A stretch of 8,363 nucleotides of DNA from JBEGTT01 sp041179245 (GTDB lineage Bacteria; Pseudomonadota; Gammaproteobacteria; Burkholderiales; Rhodocyclaceae), in contig JBEGTT010000030.1 of the NCBI GenBank assembly GCA_041179245.1, positions 1 to 8,363 of the forward strand, given 5' to 3'. The position numbers and the translations under genes are program-made. Each line of letters starts with the position of its first letter. The first letter of the stretch is position 1. The notes beneath the pieces are model-generated. The model saw only the letters and a list, made by a program, of their open reading frames with translations, searched no databases and was not told the DNA's origin. Positions 1 through 4,952 of the stretch are shown here, in pieces.

Positions 1-1533
1 TTGCGTGGTTTGCAGGAAAGATATGAACTTCACCACGGCGTTGAAATTACCGACCCGGCTATCGTTGCCGCTGCCGAATTAAGCCATCGCTACATCACCG
101 ATCGATTCCTGCCTGATAAAGCGATTGACCTGATTGATGAAGCTGCTGCGCGGATCAAGATGGAAATCGATTCCAAGCCAGAAGTCATGGACAAGCTGGA
201 CCGTCGCATCATTCAGTTAAAAATCGAACGCGAAGCGGTGAAAAAGGAAAAAGACGCTGCGTCGAAGAAACGCTTTGCGCTGATCGAGGAGGAGATCGAC
301 AAGCTCGGTCGTGAATACGCCGACCTTGAAGAAATCTGGAAAGCTGAAAAGGGAGCCGCGCAAGGCACCGCCACCGTCAAAGAGGAAATTGACCGGGTCA
401 AAGCCGAAATCACCCGTTTGCAGCGCGAGGGAAAACTCGAAAAAGTGGCGGAACTGCAATACGGCAAGCTGCCGGAACTGGAAGGTAAGCTCAAAGCAGC
501 GACGGTAGCCGAAGATTCTGGTACGCAAAGCCCGAACAAGTTGCTGCGCACACACGTAGGTGCCGAAGAAATCGCGGAGGTCGTCAGTCGTGCCACCGGG
601 ATTCCAGTGAGCAAAATGCTGCAAGGTGAGCGCGACAAATTGCTGGCGATGGAAGACAAGCTGCATCAGCGCGTGATCGGTCAAAACGAAGCGATTGCGG
701 CGGTGGCTGATGCGATTCGCCGTTCTCGCGCCGGGCTTTCCGAAGAAACTCGGCCCTATGGTTCATTTTTATTCCTTGGCCCAACGGGCGTAGGCAAAAC
801 AGAATTGTGCAAAGCCTTGGCGGAGTTCTTGTTCGATAGCCAAGACCATTTAATTCGTATCGACATGAGTGAGTTCATGGAGAAGCATTCCGTGGCCCGC
901 TTGATTGGTGCGCCACCCGGATATGTGGGTTACGAAGAAGGCGGCTATTTGACCGAAGCGGTACGTCGCAAGCCGTATAGCGTCATCCTGCTGGATGAAG
1001 TTGAGAAGGCCCACCCAGACGTATTTAACGTGTTGCTGCAAGTGCTGGATGATGGTCGCATGACTGATGGGCAAGGCCGGACGGTGGATTTCAAGAATAC
1101 CGTGATTGTGATGACTTCTAACCTTGGGTCGCAGCAGATTCAACTGATGGGAGAGGTCGGTTACGACCAACTCAAATCGGCGGTGATGGACGAAGTGAAA
1201 AACTATTTCCGACCAGAATTCATCAACCGGATTGATGAAGTGGTGGTGTTCCATAGTTTGGGCGAAGCGCATATTCAGAACATTGCTCGCATCCAGCTCA
1301 AGTACTTGGAAAAACGCTTGGCACAACTAGATATGACGCTAGATATGGATGAAGCGGCTTTAGTCGAAATTGCCCAAGCGGGCTTTGACCCTGTGTTTGG
1401 TGCGCGGCCATTGAAGCGGGCCATTCAGCAAACGTTGGAAAATCCACTGGCTAAGGCGATCCTATCAGGCCGTTATGGGCCAAAGGACACCATTCACGTC
1501 CGCATGGGTGAAGGCGGATTGGTGTTTTCCTAA
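1..1533 (+). CDS. clpB: ATP-dependent disaggregase ClpB, C-terminal part (5' end outside window)
   Basis: ClpB is a cytoplasmic hexameric AAA+ chaperone that threads aggregated proteins through its pore together with DnaK/DnaJ/GrpE. The 510 codons seen align closely with my memory of E. coli ClpB (857 aa), so about 345 residues (N-domain and most of the first ATPase domain) lie outside. The first codon, TTG, is an internal Leu and not a start. In fragment numbering, the end of ATPase domain 1 is at about 1-60 and the charged coiled-coil middle domain, which docks DnaK, at about 61-175. The second ATPase domain follows, with Walker A GPTGVGKT (260-267), pore loop GYVG (307-310), Walker B ending in D332-E333, a sensor-1 region near TSN (372-374) and sensor-2 GAR (467-469). 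The reading frame is intact to TAA at 1531-1533. It converges on the cytochrome gene and shares its terminator. ClpB is normally sigma-32 controlled, but its promoter is not in the window. Confidence 0.98.
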   Translation: MRGLQERYELHHGVEITDPAIVAAAELSHRYITDRFLPDKAIDLIDEAAARIKMEIDSKPEVMDKLDRRIIQLKIEREAVKKEKDAASKKRFALIEEEIDKLGREYADLEEIWKAEKGAAQGTATVKEEIDRVKAEITRLQREGKLEKVAELQYGKLPELEGKLKAATVAEDSGTQSPNKLLRTHVGAEEIAEVVSRATGIPVSKMLQGERDKLLAMEDKLHQRVIGQNEAIAAVADAIRRSRAGLSEETRPYGSFLFLGPTGVGKTELCKALAEFLFDSQDHLIRIDMSEFMEKHSVARLIGAPPGYVGYEEGGYLTEAVRRKPYSVILLDEVEKAHPDVFNVLLQVLDDGRMTDGQGRTVDFKNTVIVMTSNLGSQQIQLMGEVGYDQLKSAVMDEVKNYFRPEFINRIDEVVVFHSLGEAHIQNIARIQLKYLEKRLAQLDMTLDMDEAALVEIAQAGFDPVFGARPLKRAIQQTLENPLAKAILSGRYGPKDTIHVRMGEGGLVFS

Positions 1534-1540
1534 TCAACAA

Positions 1541-1580
1541 AAATGGCCACCAGGTTTTTAAACTTGGCGGCCATTTATTT
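1541..1580. terminator. Bidirectional intrinsic terminator between clpB and the cytochrome gene
   Basis: The arms at 1541-1554 (AAATGGCCACCAGG) and 1563-1576 (CTTGGCGGCCATTT) form a 14-position stem with one A/C mismatch and one G-U pair around an 8-base loop. The A-rich left flank gives a U-tract for minus-strand transcripts, and ATTTATTTT gives a weaker one for plus-strand transcripts. It lies 7 bases after the clpB stop and 12 bases after the cytochrome stop, so it serves both converging genes. Confidence 0.9.
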
Positions 1581-1588
1581 TCACTCGA

Positions 1589-2212
1589 TTATTTCTTAGC
1601 GCCACCAATCTTGGCTACCATGAAAGTCACGGCATCCTTGATTTCCGCATCACTCAAATTCGACATACCACCACGAGCCGGCATGTGATTGTGCCCCTTC
1701 ACCGCAGAGGCAACCAAGCGGTCAACACCCTCTTTCAACCGTGGCTTCCAAGCGTCCATATTGCCAATAACCGGTGCGCCGTCCTTGCCTGAAACGTGAC
1801 AATTTCCGCAGACTTCATTAACCACCTGCTCACCCGTGCGTGTTTTAGCCACGTTGTACGCCTTGTTGGGGTCAACCGAGTTGCCACCACTAATCATGTA
1901 AGCAATCGCACGAGACATTTCCAGATCTGACAGAGAAACCTGCCCACCGTGTGACGGCATCTTCCGAACGCCGGTAATCGCGTTCTGAGCCAGCTTATCT
2001 AGCCCTTGGGTAGCGCGCTTTGACCAATCAGCAGCATTGCCAATACGAGGTGCGCCATCTTTGCCTGATGCATGGCAACCACCACAAACAGAATCCACAA
2101 CTTCCTTACCCGTACGGTCAGCCGCAAGTGTCGATTGAGACACAAAAGCCGCCCCCATTACCAAACACGACGCCAAGATAGATTGCGTAAATTTAAGACG
2201 TTTTTTTATCAT
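1589..2212 (-). CDS. Periplasmic dihaem cytochrome c (tandem c5-type domains)
   Basis: This 207-residue protein is predicted to be exported and to carry two c-type haems for periplasmic electron transfer. A Sec signal peptide (basic MIKKRLK, hydrophobic core at about 11-25, likely cleavage near STLA-A30/D32) precedes two class I cytochrome domains. Haem-binding CGGCH is at 43-47 and CGNCH at 135-139. The likely distal Met ligands are M85 and M177 in MPSHGG and MPARGG motifs, typical of the c5/c555 subfamily. Residues 32-107 and 124-199 align without gaps at an offset of 92 and are about half identical by hand count, so the protein is an internal duplication. There is no membrane anchor after the signal. 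The ATG at 2212 is preceded by a modest GGGGG Shine-Dalgarno-like run. It is the last gene of the minus-strand block, 114 bases after pnp. The partner oxidase or reductase cannot be told from the sequence. Confidence 0.93.
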   Translation of the reverse strand: MIKKRLKFTQSILASCLVMGAAFVSQSTLAADRTGKEVVDSVCGGCHASGKDGAPRIGNAADWSKRATQGLDKLAQNAITGVRKMPSHGGQVSLSDLEMSRAIAYMISGGNSVDPNKAYNVAKTRTGEQVVNEVCGNCHVSGKDGAPVIGNMDAWKPRLKEGVDRLVASAVKGHNHMPARGGMSNLSDAEIKDAVTFMVAKIGGAKK

Positions 2213-2238
2213 GAGATGCCCCCGGTTTTGGAGTAAAT

Positions 2239-2304
2239 CAAAAAATCCACGAAGCTGCAGAAGTATTTCTGAACATTACGGTCCCGAACCTTCCGCAGCT
2301 ATCG
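2239..2304 (-). terminator. Probable intrinsic terminator after pnp, just upstream of the cytochrome gene
   Basis: On the minus strand AGCTGCGGAAG (2300-2290) pairs with CTTCTGCAGCT (2263-2253), giving 11 pairs with one G-U. The stem extends three pairs further (CGA/TCG) past one bulged base. The loop is long, about 26 bases. A T6 run (2245-2240) follows the stem after a short GC-poor spacer. The run ends only 27 bases before the cytochrome ATG, so it could act as the pnp terminator or as a leader attenuator for the cytochrome gene. Confidence 0.6.
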
Positions 2305-2326
2305 AAGTCCCCGAAGGGAATATAGC
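2298..2326 (-). other. UUCG-tetraloop hairpin directly after the pnp stop codon
   Basis: Immediately after the pnp TAA the minus strand can fold GCTAT...ATAGC as an outer 5-bp stem. Inside it is an inner 4-bp stem TCCC/GGGA closed by a cUUCGg tetraloop, an exceptionally stable loop. There is no T-run after it, so it is not a terminator by itself. It may protect the pnp mRNA 3' end. Its outer right arm shares AGC with the left arm of the next hairpin (2253-2300), so the two cannot form completely at once. Confidence 0.5.
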
Positions 2327-2348
2327 TTACTGCTGCTGTTCCTGTGCA
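2319..2348 (-). promoter_or_regulatory. Weak candidate sigma-70 promoter for the cytochrome gene
   Basis: On the minus strand TGCACA (2348-2343, four matches to TTGACA) is separated by 18 bases from TATATT (2324-2319, five matches to TATAAT). It overlaps the last codons of pnp. If real, the transcript starts before both hairpins at 2250-2326, which would make them a leader of the cytochrome gene. Such matches arise by chance, so this is a suggestion only. Confidence 0.3.
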
Positions 2349-4435
2349 GCGCCTTCTTCAGCAGCGACCGCCTTCATGGACAACTTGATACGACCACGGT
2401 CATCGGTTTCAAGAACCTTAACGCGGACAACCTGGCCTTCCTTGAGGTAGTCAGAAACGGCATTAACCCGTTCCTGAGCGATCTGGGAAATATGCAACAG
2501 ACCATCTTTGCCGGGAAGCAAATTGATTAACGCGCCGAAATCAAGAATCTTGGTCACAGGACCTTCGTAAATCTTACCCACTTCAACTTCTGCAGTAATG
2601 TCAGCTATGCGCTTTTTAGCCGCTTCAGCCGCTTCACCACTGGTTGCTGCGATGGTAATCGTGCCATCGTCCTGAATTTCAATTTGTGTACCTGTTTCTT
2701 CCGTAATCGCACGGATAACCGCACCACCCTTACCGATTACGTCACGAATTTTTTCAGGATTGATCTTCAGCGTATGCAAGCGTGGAGCATAGGCAGACAT
2801 TTCTTCACGATGACCTGACACAGAATTCTTCATGATTTCCAGAATATGCATACGCGCTTCGTTAGCTTGGGCCAACGCAACCGCCATGATTTCCTTGGTA
2901 ATTCCCTGAATCTTGATGTCCATTTGTAGTGCAGTAACACCACCATCGGTACCGGCCACCTTAAAATCCATATCACCTAGGTGATCTTCATCGCCCAAAA
3001 TATCGGTCAACACAGCGAAACGGTTGCCTTCCTTAATCAGGCCCATGGCGATACCGGCCACATGCGCTTTCAATGGAACACCTGCATCCATCAGTGCAAG
3101 ACAGCCACCGCAAACCGATGCCATTGAAGATGAACCATTGGATTCCGTGATTTCAGAAACCAGGCGCATGGAATAGCTAAAGTCTTCTGGTTTTGGCAAC
3201 ACCGCCAACAAAGCCCGCTTAGCCAAACGACCATGACCAATTTCACGACGCTTTGGAGAACCTACACGGCCACACTCGCCCGTTGCGTACGGAGGCATGT
3301 TGTAGTGCAGCATGAACCGTTCTTTGTATTCACCCGCCAATGCATCAATAATTTGCTCGTCGCGGCCAGTACCCAATGTCGCAACTGCCAGTGCCTGAGT
3401 TTCTCCACGCGTAAATAATGAAGAACCATGGGCACGAGGCAACACACCAGAACGAACAACGATTGGACGTACGGTACGGGTATCACGACCATCAATACGC
3501 GGAGCACCAGAAAGGATACGACCACGAACAATCGCTGCTTCCACCGCAAAGAATTCATCAGCAACCACGCCACCGTCAAAACCTTCTGTGGCCATGATCT
3601 GAACGGCTTCGTTACGCAGCGCCTTGACGGTTGTGCTACGAGATTGCTTGCTAGTGATGTTGTAAGCCTCTTCCAGCTTGCCTTGCACCAATTCTTTCAA
3701 ACGAGCGATCAACGCCTCATTCTTCGGTGCAGCGTGCCAAACCCATTCTGGCTTACCCGCGACTTCAACCAATTCATTGATGGCATTGATGGCAACTTGC
3801 ATCTGCTCGTGACCATAAACAACAGCGCCCAACATAATTTCTTCAGAGAGTTCTTTCGCCTCTGACTCCACCATCAACACAGCAGACTCTGTACCAGCAA
3901 CCACCAGATCCAGCTGGCTATCCTTAAGCTGTGGCAATGTTGGGTTCAGCACGTACTGACCATCGATATAACCCACACGGGCTGCACCAATCGGGCCGTG
4001 GAAAGGGACACCTGAAATTGCCAGCGCGGCAGAAGCACCAATCAATGCGGGAATGTCTGGGTCAATTTCCGGATTCAGTGACATCACCGTCGCAACGATT
4101 TGAACTTCGTTGAGGAAACCTTCCGGGAACAGCGGACGCAACGGACGGTCAATCAGGCGGGAAGTCAGCGTTTCCTTCTCTGAAGGGCGACCTTCGCGCT
4201 TAAAGAAGCCGCCAGGAATCTTACCTGCGGCATAGGTTTTCTCTAGGTAATCACAAGTCAGCGGAAAGAAATCCTGACCTGGTTTAGCTTCTTTGGCAGC
4301 CACAACGGTTACCAATACAACCGTATCTTCAACGGTAACAATAACAGCACCGCTCGCCTGGCGGGCAATCTCACCCGTCTCTAGGGTTACTTGGTGCTGA
4401 CCATAGGTAAAAGTCTTCTTCGCAACGTTAAACAT
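2327..4435 (-). CDS. pnp: Polyribonucleotide nucleotidyltransferase (PNPase)
   Basis: PNPase is a cytoplasmic trimeric 3'-5' exoribonuclease. It phosphorolyses RNA to nucleoside diphosphates and is a common degradosome partner of RNase E. At 702 residues it is close to E. coli (711). The first RNase PH domain (about 1-140) carries the RNA-gripping FFKR loop (77-80). A helical linker spans about 150-300. The second, catalytic RNase PH domain (about 310-550) holds SPKRREIGHGRLAKR (393-407), GSSS (434-437) and DILGDEDHLGDMDF, whose D484 and D490 match the E. coli metal-binding D486 and D492. A KH domain with IGKGG (567-571) and an S1 domain (about 619-688) follow, then a short Gln-rich tail. The ATG at 4435 has a strong AAGGAAG ribosome site two bases before it. 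It follows rpsO in the classic rpsO-pnp order, beyond a strong terminator, so expression may depend on read-through. Confidence 0.99.
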   Translation of the reverse strand: MFNVAKKTFTYGQHQVTLETGEIARQASGAVIVTVEDTVVLVTVVAAKEAKPGQDFFPLTCDYLEKTYAAGKIPGGFFKREGRPSEKETLTSRLIDRPLRPLFPEGFLNEVQIVATVMSLNPEIDPDIPALIGASAALAISGVPFHGPIGAARVGYIDGQYVLNPTLPQLKDSQLDLVVAGTESAVLMVESEAKELSEEIMLGAVVYGHEQMQVAINAINELVEVAGKPEWVWHAAPKNEALIARLKELVQGKLEEAYNITSKQSRSTTVKALRNEAVQIMATEGFDGGVVADEFFAVEAAIVRGRILSGAPRIDGRDTRTVRPIVVRSGVLPRAHGSSLFTRGETQALAVATLGTGRDEQIIDALAGEYKERFMLHYNMPPYATGECGRVGSPKRREIGHGRLAKRALLAVLPKPEDFSYSMRLVSEITESNGSSSMASVCGGCLALMDAGVPLKAHVAGIAMGLIKEGNRFAVLTDILGDEDHLGDMDFKVAGTDGGVTALQMDIKIQGITKEIMAVALAQANEARMHILEIMKNSVSGHREEMSAYAPRLHTLKINPEKIRDVIGKGGAVIRAITEETGTQIEIQDDGTITIAATSGEAAEAAKKRIADITAEVEVGKIYEGPVTKILDFGALINLLPGKDGLLHISQIAQERVNAVSDYLKEGQVVRVKVLETDDRGRIKLSMKAVAAEEGAAQEQQQ

Positions 4436-4437
4436 AA

Positions 4438-4470
4438 CTTCCTTTCTATCTCATCTCATCACAACACAAC
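4438..4470 (-). promoter_or_regulatory. Short, C-free pnp leader with strong Shine-Dalgarno and two 2-codon uORFs
   Basis: Between the rpsO terminator T-run and the pnp ATG the minus strand has about 35 bases with no C, made of the micro-repeats GTTGT and GATGA, so it should be unstructured. AAGGAAG (about 4444-4438) is the ribosome site. Two overlapping start-stop units, ATG AGA TGA (4459-4451) and ATG AGA TAG (4454-4446), lie just before it. Neither has its own ribosome site. I see no double hairpin of the kind that RNase III cleaves in the E. coli pnp leader. Confidence 0.55.
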
Positions 4471-4510
4471 AAAAGAAAAAAGCGGTTCGCCTAAAGTGGC
4501 GAGCCGCTTT
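4471..4510 (-). terminator. Strong intrinsic terminator (attenuator) between rpsO and pnp
   Basis: On the minus strand AAAGCGGCTCGCC (4510-4498) pairs with GGCGAACCGCTTT (4491-4479), giving 13 pairs with one G-U around a 6-base loop. It is followed by TTTTTTCTTTT. It matches the position of the E. coli rpsO t1 terminator. It ends about 35 bases before the pnp start. Confidence 0.93.
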
Positions 4511-4519
4511 TGATGCTGA

Positions 4520-4543
4520 GCCCACGAATGAAAACTTCGGGGC
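4520..4543 (-). other. Hairpin in the rpsO 3' untranslated region
   Basis: Just after the rpsO stop, GCCCCGAA pairs with TTCGGGGC-like sequence TTCG(T)GGGC, giving 8 pairs with one bulged T and a 7-base loop. No T-run follows, so it is not a terminator. Standing before the terminator hairpin, it could shape processing or decay of the rpsO transcript, the region where E. coli rpsO mRNA is cut by RNase E. The function here is inferred from position only. Confidence 0.4.
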
Positions 4544-4551
4544 CTTAGCAA

Positions 4552-4821
4552 TTACTTACGCAGACCTAAACGTTCGATCAGGCTACGATATGAATCCACA
4601 TTCTTACCCTTCAGGTAATCCAGCAACTTCCGACGTTGGCTAACCATATGCAGCAAACCACGACGCGAGTGGTGATCCTTCTTGTGTTCCTTGAAGTGAC
4701 CTGTCAGGTCATTGATACGGGCGGTCAGCAGTGCAACCTGAACTTCAGAAGAACCAGTATCACCAGGAGCACGTCCGAAATCAGCAACGATCTTTGCTGT
4801 TTGCTCAGTAGAAATTGTCAT
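4552..4821 (-). CDS. rpsO: 30S ribosomal protein S15
   Basis: S15 is an 89-residue primary 16S rRNA-binding protein of the central domain. It helps nucleate platform assembly and forms an intersubunit bridge with 23S rRNA. The length equals that of E. coli S15, and the protein is near-identical to my memory of it in the core. This includes the DTGS motif (21-24), the rRNA-contacting GHF-EHKKDHHSRRGLL region (41-57, with H42, D49 and S52) and the basic SQRRKLLDYL helix (61-70). The ATG at 4821 gives the standard start MTISTEQTAK. A modest GAGAG ribosome site lies 8-12 bases upstream. It has its own promoter candidate in the 131-base gap after lon and is followed by a terminator and then pnp. 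The leader can form structures around the ribosome site, which fits the known ability of S15 to repress its own translation, although the fold differs between bacterial groups. Confidence 0.99.
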   Translation of the reverse strand: MTISTEQTAKIVADFGRAPGDTGSSEVQVALLTARINDLTGHFKEHKKDHHSRRGLLHMVSQRRKLLDYLKGKNVDSYRSLIERLGLRK

Positions 4822-4822
4822 T

Positions 4823-4861
4823 TCAAACTCTCTTTCATTAAACAGCGCCGCCCCAGTTTGA
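4823..4861 (-). promoter_or_regulatory. Candidate autoregulatory stem in the rpsO leader enclosing the ribosome site
   Basis: Minus-strand TCAAACT (4861-4855) is perfectly complementary to AGTTTGA (4829-4823), which lies between the GAGAG ribosome site and the ATG. The 25-base loop would hold the ribosome site and a GGGGCGGCGC run. A separate 6-bp hairpin TCTCGC/GCGAGA (4910-4893) lies upstream, and its CTCTC can alternatively pair with GAGAG. S15 is known to bind its own leader in several bacterial groups. The fold here is my inference. Confidence 0.4.
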
Positions 4862-4892
4862 TAGAGCCCGCGCCAGTAGGAAAATATACACG

Positions 4893-4910
4893 TCTCGCCA
4901 CTTAGCGAGA
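4893..4910 (-). other. Small perfect hairpin in the rpsO leader
   Basis: TCTCGC and GCGAGA pair perfectly around a 6-base loop on either strand. On the minus strand it is followed after a few bases by TATATTTT, too weak to call a terminator. It may be part of the rpsO regulatory leader. TATATT next to it (about 4888-4883) could also be a -10 box, but no good -35 stands before it. Confidence 0.4.
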
Positions 4911-4917
4911 GCCGCGC

Positions 4918-4946
4918 ACTGTAGCAGAACGCCCCCGAAACACCAA
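4918..4946 (-). promoter_or_regulatory. Candidate sigma-70 promoter of rpsO
   Basis: On the minus strand TTGGTG (4946-4941) is followed after exactly 17 bases by TACAGT (4923-4918). The -10 box is preceded by TGC, giving an extended -10. Transcription would start near 4911 and give a leader of about 90 bases before the rpsO ATG, enough for the structures noted there. No convincing lon terminator precedes it, so read-through from lon is also possible. Confidence 0.55.
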
Positions 4947-4952
4947 GTAAAA

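Noticed and set aside
1..3. TTG as the start of a 510-residue protein
   Set aside because: The sequence begins mid-domain of ClpB. The Leu matches an internal residue of the family.
213..1326. Long open frames antisense to clpB (213-659, 217-684, 850-1326)
   Set aside because: They lie wholly inside the strongly conserved clpB frame, resemble no family I recognise, and have low-complexity Ser/Phe-rich compositions typical of reverse frames.
2201..2207. A7 run in codons 2-4 of the cytochrome gene as a frameshift site
   Set aside because: Lys-rich N-termini of signal peptides often give A-runs. The frame is intact and no downstream alternative frame is sensible.
4447..4470. Separate pnp promoter between the rpsO terminator and pnp
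   Set aside because: The best pair (TTGTTG, 16 bases, GATAGA) matches only three of six at each box, and its start would fall on the ribosome site.
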